Source of the DNA: a bacterium M00.F.Ca.ET.205.01.1.1
GTDB taxonomy: Bacteria; Pseudomonadota; Alphaproteobacteria; Rhizobiales; Rhizobiaceae
NCBI GenBank assembly: GCA_004791255.1
Contig: SRUQ01000007.1
Span: 332,406-396,405, forward strand
Length of the DNA: 64,000 bases
Direction of reading: 5' to 3'
Shown: positions 34,759 to 43,929 of the stretch, in pieces
Position numbering within the stretch: the first letter of the stretch is position 1
How the letters are laid out: each line of letters opens with the position of its first letter
Made by a program: the position numbers and the translations under genes
The notes under the pieces: model-generated
Databases searched by the model: none
What the model saw: only the letters and a program-made list of their open reading frames with translations
What the model was told of the DNA's origin: nothing

Positions 34759-35825
34759 ACGCTCTCCTTGCGCGCTTCGCCCAGCCGCTCGCCGGCATAG
34801 CGCTGCTCGCGGATTGGCCCCCACCACCATTTGTTGTCGAGAAACCAGTCCACGGTCCTCGCCAGGCCGCTGGCGAAGTTCTCCCTTGGCGCCCAGCCAA
34901 GATCGCGGCTGATCTTGGAAGCATCGATGGCGTAGCGGCGGTCATGGCCAGGACGGTCGGTGACGAAGGAGATCAGGTCGCGGTAGCTCTTGCCGGAAGC
35001 CCGAGGCCGCCTGGCGTCAAGCAGATCGCAGATCGTCTCGACGACGGCGAGGTTCGTCCGCTCGGAATTGCCGCCCACATTGTAGCTCTCGCCCGGTTGC
35101 CCCTTCGTCGCGACCAGTTCCAGGGCACGCGCATGGTCCTCGACGAACAGCCAGTCGCGCACATTGGCGCCGGCGCCATAGACCGGCAGGGATTTTTCGT
35201 CGAGCGCGTTGAGGATGACGAGCGGGATCAGCTTTTCGGGAAAATGATAGGGGCCGTAATTGTTGGAGCAATTGGAGAGCACGACCGGCAAGCCGTAGGT
35301 TTCATGCCAGGCCCGCACCAAATGGTCCGAGGCCGCCTTCGAGGCGGAATAGGGCGAGGATGGCGCATAAGGGGTCTCCTCGACGAACATGCCACCGTCG
35401 AAGGGAAGATCGCCGAACACTTCGTCGGTCGAGACGTGATGGAAGCGGAAGCGGCTTTTGCGATCGTCGGAAATGCCGCGCCAATACTCCAGCGCGGCAT
35501 TGAGCATCCTGTAGGTGCCGACGATGTTGGTCTCGATGAAGGCGCCCGGCCCGTCGATCGAGCGGTCGACATGGCTTTCGGCGGCGAGGTTCATGACGAT
35601 GTCGATATCGTCGCGGCGCAGTATGTCGAGCACCGCCCGCTCATCACAGATGTCGGCATGGGCGAAGTTGTAATTGTGCGCGTTCTCGATCGGCCGCAGC
35701 GAGGCCAGATTGCCGGCATAGGTCAGCTTGTCGAGATTGGTCACCCGATAGGCCGGATTGGCGCAAAGATGACGGCACACCGCCGAACCAATGAAGCCCG
35801 CACCACCTGTCACCAGAAAATTCAC
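34755..35825 (-). CDS. rfbB: dTDP-glucose 4,6-dehydratase
   Basis: 356 residues from a GTG at 35825, preceded by AAGGA seven bases away; the frame is open to 35951 but the extension overlaps rmlC and lacks family similarity. NFLVTGGAGFIGSAVCRHL binds NAD, NLAAESHVDRSIDGP and FHHVSTDEVFGDL are RmlB signatures, and YSASKAASDHLVRAW carries Tyr-x3-Lys. It forms dTDP-4-keto-6-deoxy-D-glucose in the second step of dTDP-L-rhamnose synthesis. Confidence 0.95.
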   Translation of the reverse strand: MNFLVTGGAGFIGSAVCRHLCANPAYRVTNLDKLTYAGNLASLRPIENAHNYNFAHADICDERAVLDILRRDDIDIVMNLAAESHVDRSIDGPGAFIETNIVGTYRMLNAALEYWRGISDDRKSRFRFHHVSTDEVFGDLPFDGGMFVEETPYAPSSPYSASKAASDHLVRAWHETYGLPVVLSNCSNNYGPYHFPEKLIPLVILNALDEKSLPVYGAGANVRDWLFVEDHARALELVATKGQPGESYNVGGNSERTNLAVVETICDLLDARRPRASGKSYRDLISFVTDRPGHDRRYAIDASKISRDLGWAPRENFASGLARTVDWFLDNKWWWGPIREQRYAGERLGEARKESV

Positions 35826-35866
35826 GCTGTTGTCCTTATCCGCATCTGTCTTCGTGGCAACACCGA

Positions 35867-36421
35867 TCAGGCAAACACCTCGGCGCCGGCAAGCAGCGGC
35901 GCCTTGAGGTCCTTGTCTGAAAGCTGGAATCCGCCGGCGATCGATGGCCACTCGATGCCGATGGCGGGATCGTCGAAGCGGATCGACCGCTCATGCTCCG
36001 GCGAATAGGTATCGGTGACCTTGTAGAGGACCTCGGTGTCGGGCACGAGCGTCACGAAGCCATGCGCAAAGCCTCTCGGCACAAGAATCTGGTTGCCCTT
36101 TTCGGCCGAAATCTCGTGAGCAATCCATTTTCCGAAGGTCTTCGAGCTCCGACGGATGTCGACACAGACATCCAGAACCCGACCGCGCACAACCCGCAGC
36201 AACTTGTCCTGGGTCCTGGGCGCAAGCTGATAGTGGAGTCCGCGCAAGACACCTGCCGCGGCGGAAAAGGAGTGGTTGTCCTGCACGAAAAGCAAGTCGA
36301 TGCCGGCCTGCGCAAAACGCTCGGCATTGTAGGTTTCCATGAAGAAACCGCGTGCATCGCCATGCCGCTTCGGAACGATTTCCAGCAGACCGTCGAGACC
36401 GAGGGACTTGACCTCCAACAT
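35867..36421 (-). CDS. rfbC: dTDP-4-dehydrorhamnose 3,5-epimerase
   Basis: 184 residues, standard RmlC length. KRHGDARGFFMETYNAERFA, QDNHSFSAAAGVLRGLHYQ with the catalytic His, and VPRGFAHGFVTLVPDTEVLY are the diagnostic stretches of this cupin-fold epimerase. It inverts C3 and C5 of the keto-deoxy sugar. The ATG at 36421 abuts the rmlA stop directly, and rmlB begins 41 bp beyond its stop. Confidence 0.95.
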   Translation of the reverse strand: MLEVKSLGLDGLLEIVPKRHGDARGFFMETYNAERFAQAGIDLLFVQDNHSFSAAAGVLRGLHYQLAPRTQDKLLRVVRGRVLDVCVDIRRSSKTFGKWIAHEISAEKGNQILVPRGFAHGFVTLVPDTEVLYKVTDTYSPEHERSIRFDDPAIGIEWPSIAGGFQLSDKDLKAPLLAGAEVFA

Positions 36422-37303
36422 CTAGTCCTCCAACAACTCGACGACACGCCGGCGCAGATAGGCAGCGTATTCATTCTTCCCCAGGCGGGTTGCCCGCCTC
36501 AGGACCTCTTCAGCCGTCAGCCAGCCTTGCTCGAAGGCGATTTCCTCGGGACAGGCGACCTTGATGCCCTGGCGGCGTTCGATCGTGCGCACAAACGAGG
36601 AGGCATCGTTCAGACTGTCGTGGGTTCCGGTATCGAGCCAAGCATAGCCGCGCCCCAATCGATGCACATGAAGTTGGCCGCGTTCGAGATAGGCGTTGTT
36701 GACCGCCGTAATCTCGAGTTCGCCGCGTGCCGAGGGCTGCGTGTCGAGAGCGATGTCGACGACCTCGTTGTCATAGAAGTAGAGACCGGTAACGGCCCAA
36801 TTCGATTTCGGGTTCTGCGGCTTTTCCTCGATTGAAAGTGCCGTTCCCGTGGTCTTGTCGAAAGAAACCACGCCGTAACGCTCGGGGTCCTCGACGTGAT
36901 AGGCGAACACCGAGGCACCGCTCTCGCGCGATGCCGCAGCGCGACAAAGCTTCGACAACCCGTCGCCAAAATAGATGTTGTCGCCAAGGATCATCGACAC
37001 GCTGTCCTTGCCGATGAAGTCGCGGCCGATGATGAACGCCTCTGCAAGCCCATTGGGCTGTGGTTGCTCGGCATAAGAAAAATCCAACCCGAATTCTGAC
37101 CCGTCGCCAAGCAAATCCCGGAAGGCCGGCAGGTCTCGCGGCGTTGAGATGACTAGGATCTCGCGGATACCCGCCAGCATCAGCACGCTCAGCGGATAGT
37201 AGATCATCGGTTTGTCGTAGATCGGGAGGATTTGCTTAGACACTGCCAACGTCAACGGATAGAGACGCGTTCCACTACCTCCTGCAAGGATAATCCCCTT
37301 CAA
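36422..37303 (-). CDS. rfbA: Glucose-1-phosphate thymidylyltransferase
   Basis: 293 residues from a TTG at 37303, with AAGGAG a few bases upstream; the frame is open to 37390 but that part is leader-like and is partly repeated near 33370. KGIILAGGSGTRLYPLTLAV binds dTTP, VSKQILPIYDKPMIYYPL and ILGDNIYFGDG are RmlA signatures. It makes dTDP-glucose and is the first gene of the operon rmlA-C-B-D. Family length is 286-296, which supports the TTG start. Confidence 0.93.
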   Translation of the reverse strand: MKGIILAGGSGTRLYPLTLAVSKQILPIYDKPMIYYPLSVLMLAGIREILVISTPRDLPAFRDLLGDGSEFGLDFSYAEQPQPNGLAEAFIIGRDFIGKDSVSMILGDNIYFGDGLSKLCRAAASRESGASVFAYHVEDPERYGVVSFDKTTGTALSIEEKPQNPKSNWAVTGLYFYDNEVVDIALDTQPSARGELEITAVNNAYLERGQLHVHRLGRGYAWLDTGTHDSLNDASSFVRTIERRQGIKVACPEEIAFEQGWLTAEEVLRRATRLGKNEYAAYLRRRVVELLED

Positions 37304-37533
37304 AAAACTCTCCTTGTCATGTCTAAGTCTCCGGCCTTGACGCAAGGCGCCGAACTTAGGTTTCACGCAATGGCTTGTCGAGCGCGGCATTCAACAAACG
37401 GCCGGGCCACGCACGACAGAGAACCATCCCCAGGCGGCAAGCGTCCGTTCAATACTCAGAGACCATCACACCGACGTGAAGAAAGCCTTACAGGACCACC
37501 ATTGGTTCGCATTTCGGGCACAACAACGCGGCA

Positions 37534-38559
37534 CTATCCCTGCCCAAAATACGACCGATACCACTCGACAAACCGGCCGACGCCCTCGACCACAGTCGTC
37601 ATCGGGCGATAGCCGACGGCCTCTTGCAGCGCGGAGGTGTCGGCGAACGTATCCGGCACGTCGCCGGCCTGCAACGGCAGCAGCTCGATGATGGCTTTGC
37701 GGCCAAGCGCTGTCTCCAGCGCCTCGACATAGGCGGACAGCTTCACCGGCTTGCTGTTGCCGATGTTGAAAATGCGCCAGGGGGCACTGCTCGTCGCCGG
37801 ATCCGGATGGCCGGAATCCCAGGCTGGATTGGCGGCGGCCGGGGTGTCGCTGGCCCGGATCACGCCTTCTGCGATGTCCTCGACATAGGTGAAATCGCGT
37901 GTGTGGTTGCCGTTGTTGAACAGCTTGATCGGCTCGCCGGCCAGGATGTTCCTGGTGAAGAGGAAAAGCGCCATGTCCGGGCGACCCCAGGGGCCGTAGA
38001 CGGTGAAGAAGCGAAGGCCGGTCGTCGGTAGTCGGAACAAATGGCTGTAGCTGTGCGCCATCAGTTCATTGGCGCGCTTGGTGGCGGCGTAGAACTGCAG
38101 CGGATGGTCGGCCGGGCGATGCTCGGAAAATGGCATGTCGGTGTTGGCGCCATAAACACTTGAGGTGCTGGCATAGGTCAGGTGCGCGATGCCGCCATTG
38201 CGGCAGGCCTCGAGGATGTTGGTATAGGCGACGATGTTGCTCTCGACATAGGCGCGCGGGTTTTCCAGGCTGTAGCGAACCCCGGCCTGGGCGGCGAGAT
38301 GGATCACCCGGTCGAAGCCATGGCCGGCAAAGCAGTCATCCACGACAGTCCTGTCAGCGAGATTGCCGTGGATGAAATGATAGCCCGAATTGGTTTTGCG
38401 GCTCGCCTCGGCCAGAAGCCCCAGCCGCGCCTGCTTGATTTGCGGATCGTAATAGCTGTTGAGGCTGTCGATGCCGACAACCTCGTCGCCGCGCTCCAGC
38501 AAGCGCCTGGCGACATGGTAGCCGATAAATCCAGCGATGCCGGTGACCAGAACTTTCAT
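37534..38559 (-). CDS. UDP-glucuronate 4-epimerase-like SDR (LpsL type)
   Basis: 341 residues from the ATG at 38559 (three codons into the longest frame). MKVLVTGIAGFIGYHVARRL binds NAD, GIDSLNSYYDPQIKQARL and HLAAQAGVRYSLENP are typical of UDP-glucuronate epimerases of the CapI/LpsL branch, and TSSVYGANTDMPFSEH with YAATKRANELMAHSYSHLF holds the Ser/Tyr/Lys set. It interconverts UDP-glucuronate and UDP-galacturonate in known relatives, supplying galacturonate for LPS core or capsule. It stands as a single leftward gene, 230 bp upstream of rmlA. Confidence 0.85.
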   Translation of the reverse strand: MKVLVTGIAGFIGYHVARRLLERGDEVVGIDSLNSYYDPQIKQARLGLLAEASRKTNSGYHFIHGNLADRTVVDDCFAGHGFDRVIHLAAQAGVRYSLENPRAYVESNIVAYTNILEACRNGGIAHLTYASTSSVYGANTDMPFSEHRPADHPLQFYAATKRANELMAHSYSHLFRLPTTGLRFFTVYGPWGRPDMALFLFTRNILAGEPIKLFNNGNHTRDFTYVEDIAEGVIRASDTPAAANPAWDSGHPDPATSSAPWRIFNIGNSKPVKLSAYVEALETALGRKAIIELLPLQAGDVPDTFADTSALQEAVGYRPMTTVVEGVGRFVEWYRSYFGQG

Positions 38560-38621
38560 CGGAAACATCCTTGTGACAGTGCCGGGGCCTGGCCCATCAT
38601 GTCACAAGCTTCCCGCAAACG

Positions 38622-39212
38622 TCAGGTGCGTTTCAGCAATGACCAGACGGCCGGCACCATGCTTGCCGCCAGGGCGACCTTGATCAGGTCGCCGACGATG
38701 AACGGCAGGACGCCGAACTGCCAGGACTTTTCCGCGCCGATGAGCAGCGCCAGCCAGGCAAAGCCCATTGCCATCATTACCACTTCGGCAACCAGCATGG
38801 CGTTGAAAAGCTTGATCGGATGGCGGTCCCAGCCGCGATCGGAAGCCCAGCCGACAATCGCCGCCATGACCACGAAGCCGGCGAGGTAGCCGCCGGTCGA
38901 GCCGATCATGTAGGCAATGCCGATGCCCTTTTCGGGTGTGCCCTGGAAGACGGGGAAGCCCATCGCGCCTTCGGCCATGTAGAGCAGCAGGGTGGCCACG
39001 CCGAGGCGCAGGCCGAAAGCGGCCGCGATCAGCAGCACGGCAAGCGTCTGCATGGAGATGTCGACTGGTCCCAGCACCACCTTGGTCTTGGCCGACAAGG
39101 TCAGCAGCAGCGTTCCGGCGATCGCCAGGAAGAACTGCACCGCCAGCCGCGAAGCGCCGTCTTGCGGCATGGCCAGGGAAACAAGCGGTTGCGGTGTCGT
39201 TGCAGTAGCCAT
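38622..39212 (-). CDS. bioY: Biotin transporter BioY (ECF S-component)
   Basis: 196 residues with about six membrane helices. LLLTLSAKTKVVLGPVDISM followed by QTLAVLLIAAAFG, the GAMGFPVFQG segment and the GSTGGYLAGFV loop are conserved BioY features that form the biotin pocket. It imports biotin alone or with an ECF ATPase/T module, which is not in the window. The start at 39212 was preferred over 39224 for its family-like N-terminus. No BioR-type palindrome is visible upstream. Confidence 0.9.
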   Translation of the reverse strand: MATATTPQPLVSLAMPQDGASRLAVQFFLAIAGTLLLTLSAKTKVVLGPVDISMQTLAVLLIAAAFGLRLGVATLLLYMAEGAMGFPVFQGTPEKGIGIAYMIGSTGGYLAGFVVMAAIVGWASDRGWDRHPIKLFNAMLVAEVVMMAMGFAWLALLIGAEKSWQFGVLPFIVGDLIKVALAASMVPAVWSLLKRT

Positions 39213-39328
39213 GGTCTTCCTCAATCCGATTTGCCGCCATCCGGTATGGCGTTCTTGCGTTTTCCTATATTGCCTTGCGTGCTATGCGGCAATCGGGTTT
39301 GCCGTTTCCAGAAACAGTCCGCCGACAC

Positions 39329-40237
39329 ATGGCTCTCAAATTCGACACCAGTTTCGATCCGGGCTACGGGCAAGGCGTCGCCGTCGCGCCCGGCGTGCAG
39401 CGCGTCACCGCCCGCAATCCCAGCCCCTTCACCTTTCACGGCACCAACAGTTACATCGTCGGGCACGACACGCTGGCGGTCATCGATCCGGGACCGGATG
39501 ACGAAGCGCATCTCCAGACCTTGCTCGACGTGATTGCCGGCAGGCCGGTCAGCCATATCTTCGTCAGCCACACGCATCGCGACCACTCCCCGCTGGCAGC
39601 CGCATTGAAAGAGTGTACCGGCGCCACGGTGCTGGCGGAGGGGCCGCACCGGCCGGCACGGCCCCTGCACACCGGCGAGACCAATGCGCTGGATGCCAGC
39701 GCCGACACGGCCTTTATTCCCGATGTTGCGTTGCGCGACGGCGAACTGGTTGCCGGCGATGGCTGGGCGATCCGCACGGTCCTCACCCCTGGTCATACCG
39801 CCAATCACGCGGCGTTTGCGCTGGAAGGGACCGGCATCCTGTTTTCGGCCGACCATGTCATGGCCTGGGCGACATCCATCGTGGCGCCGCCGGACGGAGC
39901 CATGGCCGACTACATGGCCTCGCTCGACCGGCTGATCGAACGCGGCGACCGCTTGCTGCTGCCTGGCCATGGGGGACCGGTGACGGCGCCGCGCAGCTTC
40001 ATGCGCGGTTTGAAGACACATCGCAGAATGCGCGAACGCGCCATTTTGGAGCGCATCAGAACCGGCGACCGGACGATCTCCGACATGGTCAAGGCGATCT
40101 ACAGGGATACCGACCCGCGGCTGCACGGCGCCGCGGGCCTGTCGGTGCTGGCCCATCTCGAGGATCTGGTGGAGCGCGGCCTGGTCGCGACAGACGCCGC
40201 GCCGGCCATCGACGGCATTTTCACCCCGGCCGGATAG
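39329..40237 (+). CDS. MBL-fold metallohydrolase with C-terminal winged-helix domain
   Basis: 302 residues from the ATG at 39329. The zinc-binding HTHRDH is at 81-86, TPGHTANH and SADHVMAW supply the other ligands, and after LPGHGGPV a C-terminal Arg-rich helical part (HRRMRERAILERI to the end) is the BLACT winged-helix domain of the LACTB2-like branch. Substrates of this branch range from RNA to small thioesters, so the exact reaction is unknown. Monocistronic, divergent from bioY. Confidence 0.85.
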   Translation: MALKFDTSFDPGYGQGVAVAPGVQRVTARNPSPFTFHGTNSYIVGHDTLAVIDPGPDDEAHLQTLLDVIAGRPVSHIFVSHTHRDHSPLAAALKECTGATVLAEGPHRPARPLHTGETNALDASADTAFIPDVALRDGELVAGDGWAIRTVLTPGHTANHAAFALEGTGILFSADHVMAWATSIVAPPDGAMADYMASLDRLIERGDRLLLPGHGGPVTAPRSFMRGLKTHRRMRERAILERIRTGDRTISDMVKAIYRDTDPRLHGAAGLSVLAHLEDLVERGLVATDAAPAIDGIFTPAG

Positions 40238-40262
40238 CGGGGCTCACGACACTTCTGCTGCG

Positions 40263-41183
40263 TCAGAAACGGCTGGAACGTTCCTCCGGCTGCGGCGACT
40301 TCAAGCCATGGCAGGAACATACCGGATCGGCCGGAAGCCGTGCGGCGGTTTCCAGCGCGACCCGCGAGGCCGTCATGGACAGGCTCGGCAACACGTCGTC
40401 CTGCAGCAATTTCTGGCGATTGCGGTCCATATAGTCGTTGAAGCCCGCCGTAACGAACGCCAAAGGTACGAAACAGGCGGCAATCTCGCGCGACAAAGTT
40501 GCTTCAGGAGCGATCGAGTGGTTGAGGACGTCCGCTCCCAGGTTCCGATATGCCAGTGCTTCGGCGGGAGTTGTCAGCCGTGGCCCGTAGCAGTGGGCAG
40601 TGACCAACTGCTGTTCGAGGCCATGGACGCGGCATTCGGCTGGCCAATGGCGCCGGGCGGTCTCGGCCAGAACGGCCGCACATCTTGGACATACGATCTG
40701 CTTGCCCGAGCAGTCGAAGCTCTGACGGCCAGGCAGCAGTGAAAACGGGGTCTGCGACAGTTCGATGATATCGGCATTCACCACCATGTCGCCGGGCTGG
40801 ATCGCCTTGTTGACGGCGCCGACCGTCGAGCAGGCCAGGACTTGGCGCACACCCGCGTTCATCAACACCCAGAACGCGCGGCGATGGCAGGAATGGTCGA
40901 TATGGTCGCGGGGGTTGCCGTGCGAATACATGCACAGCGCCTGTTTCGTTTTGCCTTCGACGGTAATCGACGCATCGAACTCGAGCAGCTTCCAGTTGTC
41001 GGAACGACCGAAAGGCGTTGCAAAACTCATGTCGCGCCGTAAGGTGCTCACACCCTCAAATTCGACATCTTCCGGGAAGGCTAGCCCCCAGTTTGCGGAG
41101 CCGGTGATGATGGCCAGCCCTACCTGAGGGATGTTCGTTGACTGATCCGCCGGAGCCCCGGCCAGGTGATGACTTGCAGGCAT
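40263..41183 (-). CDS. Nucleoside phosphorylase family protein (MTAP/PNP-like)
   Basis: 306 residues from the ATG at 41183, 14 bp after the permease stop; the longer open frame overlaps that permease. GLAIITGSANWGLAF at the N-terminus is the phosphate-binding turn, ACSTVGAVNKAIQPGDMVVN and CYGPRLTTPAEALAYRNLGA with IAPEATLSREI align with the PNP/MTAP family. The usual VGMS/T before the Pro-Glu is replaced by LNHS, and a CSC sits near the C-terminus, so the substrate may differ from methylthioadenosine. Last gene of an ABC-import operon, which suggests that the imported solute or a product is phosphorolysed. Confidence 0.75.
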   Translation of the reverse strand: MPASHHLAGAPADQSTNIPQVGLAIITGSANWGLAFPEDVEFEGVSTLRRDMSFATPFGRSDNWKLLEFDASITVEGKTKQALCMYSHGNPRDHIDHSCHRRAFWVLMNAGVRQVLACSTVGAVNKAIQPGDMVVNADIIELSQTPFSLLPGRQSFDCSGKQIVCPRCAAVLAETARRHWPAECRVHGLEQQLVTAHCYGPRLTTPAEALAYRNLGADVLNHSIAPEATLSREIAACFVPLAFVTAGFNDYMDRNRQKLLQDDVLPSLSMTASRVALETAARLPADPVCSCHGLKSPQPEERSSRF

Positions 41184-41197
41184 TTTTCCAGTCTCGG

Positions 41198-41989
41198 TCA
41201 GGATTTTTGGCGAAGGGTTACGACTAGGACAACGACCACGACGATGACGGTCCACAAGGTCGAAATCGCAGCAATGGTCGGGTCGATCTGATCGCGTAGC
41301 GACAGGAACATAAGCTTCGGCAACGTGCTGTTTTGACCGCTGGCGACGAAGATCGAAATCACAGACTCGTCCAGCGAAGTCAGGAAGGCCATCAGCGTGG
41401 CTGACAACAGACTGATCTGAAGTTGCGGGACAATTATTCCGCCAATGGCTCTCGGCCAGTTTGCGCCCAGGCTGCGCGCCGCCTGAACCTGGTTCCAATC
41501 AAAGCGGGCCAGAGCGGGCAACAACACAATGCACGCGACCGGGATGGCCAGCACAACATGTCCGACCAGGACACCGAACAGTGTTCCGACCAGATGTTGC
41601 GCCGCCAGAACAAAGAAGAGGCCGATCGCGAGCAGAATCCCGGGCACAATGGACGGGGTGAGCAAAACGCCCTGAATGGTTACGGCGGCCCTTCCGCCGA
41701 GCCTGTTCATCGAGATGGAGGCCAGCAGCCCCAGGGGCACTGCGATCATCGCCGTTAATGTGCCGAGGATCAGGCTCGTCCGGAGTGCGGCCATCCATGT
41801 CGCCGAAGCGAAGAAAGTTTCGTACCAGCGCAACGAGTATGCCCGCGGTGGGAACTCGAGAAGATTGGACGCCGAAAAGGAGAGCGGGACCACGACCAGC
41901 GTCGGCAACATCAGGAACGCCATTACGAGCGCGCAAAGGCTCCACAGGAGGATGCGGGCCAGTCTGCCATCTGGATAGGCTTCAAGCAT
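41198..41989 (-). CDS. ABC transporter permease, PotC-like
   Basis: 263 residues from the ATG at 41989, overlapping the upstream permease by 8 bp (a TTG at 42016 is possible). Six membrane helices are visible, and the cytoplasmic EAA loop reads VQAARSLGANWPRAIGGIIV, where the ATPase docks. PFAM-type family BPD_transp_1, as in spermidine/putrescine importers. Partner of the next gene in an SBP-ATPase-permease-permease operon. Confidence 0.9.
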   Translation of the reverse strand: MLEAYPDGRLARILLWSLCALVMAFLMLPTLVVVPLSFSASNLLEFPPRAYSLRWYETFFASATWMAALRTSLILGTLTAMIAVPLGLLASISMNRLGGRAAVTIQGVLLTPSIVPGILLAIGLFFVLAAQHLVGTLFGVLVGHVVLAIPVACIVLLPALARFDWNQVQAARSLGANWPRAIGGIIVPQLQISLLSATLMAFLTSLDESVISIFVASGQNSTLPKLMFLSLRDQIDPTIAAISTLWTVIVVVVVLVVTLRQKS

Positions 41990-42869
41990 ATGCTGTGCCC
42001 ACTCTGCGTCCGGCAATCAGCCGCCGCGCCGCCAGGAACATCACCCCCACCAACGCCATGAGAACGAGTAGCAGAATGCCCAGGACGCTCGCCGAGCCCC
42101 AATCCTGGAAGGTCGATAGCGTGCGCTCGATCCGAGTGGAAAGAGGATTTACCTTGCCGCCGCCAAGCACAGCCGGCGTGATGAAAAACCCTATGGTGTA
42201 AATGAAGACGATGATCGAACCCGAGAAGATACCGCCGGACGAAAGCGGCAGAATGACCGTGCGGATCGTTTGCCCGAGGGTGGCCCCCATGCTCGCCGAC
42301 GCGCGGACGAGGTTTGCGTCGATATCGCGCATCGCGGCGTAAACGGGCAGCAGAAAAAGCGGCAGCATGTAGTGAACCATGCCGATCAGCGTGCCGGTGA
42401 AATTGTAGACCAGCGGCAATGGCTCCGCGGTCAGGCCCGAACCCGTCAAAGCCGCATTGATCAAGCCGTCGCGCCGCAACAGCACGAGCCAGCCATAGGT
42501 GCGCACCAGAATGGAGGTCCACAAGGGCAACATGACGAAGGCCATCAGCAAGTTGGCCACCCTCGGACGGGCGCTGGCCAGGGCGAGCGCCAGGGGGGTA
42601 CCGAGAAGAATGCAGATCGCCAGCGTGCCCAGAGACAGTTCAAGGGTCGTGGCCAGCGCCGACCAAGTCAGTCCGCTCGAAAGCACCTTCTCGTAATTGC
42701 CGACGGTGTATTCGCCCCCTGTGGTCAAGAACGATTGCCGGATGATCCAGACAATGGGCAGTATCGCCGCCAACCCGACGATGAAAAGCGCAGGCAGTGA
42801 AAGCGAGAGGAAGAACTGCCGCTCGCGTCGAGCGTCCGCCGCGAGCGCAGGATCGGCAAGGACGGTCAC
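41982..42869 (-). CDS. ABC transporter permease, PotB-like
   Basis: 295 residues from a GTG at 42869 that overlaps the ATPase stop as GTGA. Six helices, with the EAA loop NLVRASASMGATLGQTIRTV. The long first periplasmic loop (RQSFLTTGGEYTVGNYEKVL) is usual for the first permease of polyamine-type systems. Forms the channel with the PotC-like protein. Confidence 0.9.
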   Translation of the reverse strand: MTVLADPALAADARRERQFFLSLSLPALFIVGLAAILPIVWIIRQSFLTTGGEYTVGNYEKVLSSGLTWSALATTLELSLGTLAICILLGTPLALALASARPRVANLLMAFVMLPLWTSILVRTYGWLVLLRRDGLINAALTGSGLTAEPLPLVYNFTGTLIGMVHYMLPLFLLPVYAAMRDIDANLVRASASMGATLGQTIRTVILPLSSGGIFSGSIIVFIYTIGFFITPAVLGGGKVNPLSTRIERTLSTFQDWGSASVLGILLLVLMALVGVMFLAARRLIAGRRVGTAYA

Positions 42870-43906
42870 GCTGCCGCTCCCGGTATCGCGTGAACTTTCG
42901 CTGCTGGTGCATAGGCGGTCACCCGCTGACCGCTGGCAAGTTCGGCGCAGCCACTAGCCAGCGCTGCCGGAATGCAGACAAGGATTTCCTGTCCGCCCTC
43001 AAGCGCTAGCGTCAAAAGCCAGTTCTCGCCGCGAAATGCCTTGGCGCGCAGCGTTCCCTCAAGCGCCACCCCGTCTCTCCCGACGAGCTTCGCATCAAGA
43101 TGAAAGCTTTCCGCGCGGATCATCAAAGCTTCGCGCGATGCATCGGCGCCGTCGATCCTGCGCACCGATCCCGGGGCCACAATGTTGGCCTCACCCATGA
43201 ACTCCGCGACGAAGCGGGTCGATGGACGATCATAAATGCGCTGTGGCGTGTCGATCTGCTGGATGCGGCCGGAATTCATCACCGCAATCCGATCTGACAT
43301 GATCAGTGCTTCGCGCTGATCATGGGTCACATAGATGGTGGTAATACCCAGATCATCGTGCAGGCGCCGGATCTCATATTGCATGGTCTCGCGCAGATTT
43401 TTGTCTAGCGCCGACAGCGGCTCATCCATCAGCATCACGCGCGGCTCGAAGACGATCGCCCGCGCCAATGCCACCCGCTGCCGCTGGCCGCCGGACAGGG
43501 CGGCGATACCGCGCTCCGACAGACCGTCCAGCTTCACGCGGGCCAAGGTGTCAAGCGCCCGTTGACGGGCTTCCGCCTTCGGTATCCTGCGCAGCGCCAG
43601 CGGATATTCGACGTTGGCGAGGACGTTCATGTGGGGGAACAGGGCGTAGTTCTGGAAAACGATGCCGATGTCCCGCCTGTTGGGGGCAAGGCGGGTAATG
43701 TCGCGATCTCCCAACAGGAGCTTTCCGGAATCGGGCCGGACAAACCCGGCCAGAGCCATCAGCAAGGTGGTCTTGCCAGATCCGGAGGGGCCGAGCAGCG
43801 TGAGGAATTCGCCAGCCTTGATATCGACCGAGACATCGTCCAGCGCGACGTAAGAGCCATAGGTCTTGCGCACGCTGTCGATGGTGATCGGGAGTGACTT
43901 CATCAT
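42866..43906 (-). CDS. ABC transporter ATP-binding protein, PotA-like
   Basis: 346 residues. Walker A GPSGSGKTTLLMALAGF, Q-loop region VFQNYALFPHMNV, signature LSGGQRQRVALARA, Walker B VMLMDEPLSALD and the switch His in YVTHDQREA are intact. The C-terminal 110 residues are a TOBE-type regulatory domain. It energises import by the two permeases that follow. Confidence 0.94.
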   Translation of the reverse strand: MMKSLPITIDSVRKTYGSYVALDDVSVDIKAGEFLTLLGPSGSGKTTLLMALAGFVRPDSGKLLLGDRDITRLAPNRRDIGIVFQNYALFPHMNVLANVEYPLALRRIPKAEARQRALDTLARVKLDGLSERGIAALSGGQRQRVALARAIVFEPRVMLMDEPLSALDKNLRETMQYEIRRLHDDLGITTIYVTHDQREALIMSDRIAVMNSGRIQQIDTPQRIYDRPSTRFVAEFMGEANIVAPGSVRRIDGADASREALMIRAESFHLDAKLVGRDGVALEGTLRAKAFRGENWLLTLALEGGQEILVCIPAALASGCAELASGQRVTAYAPAAKVHAIPGAAA

Positions 43907-43929
43907 GGGCTTCAGCCTAGAGCTGAGTC

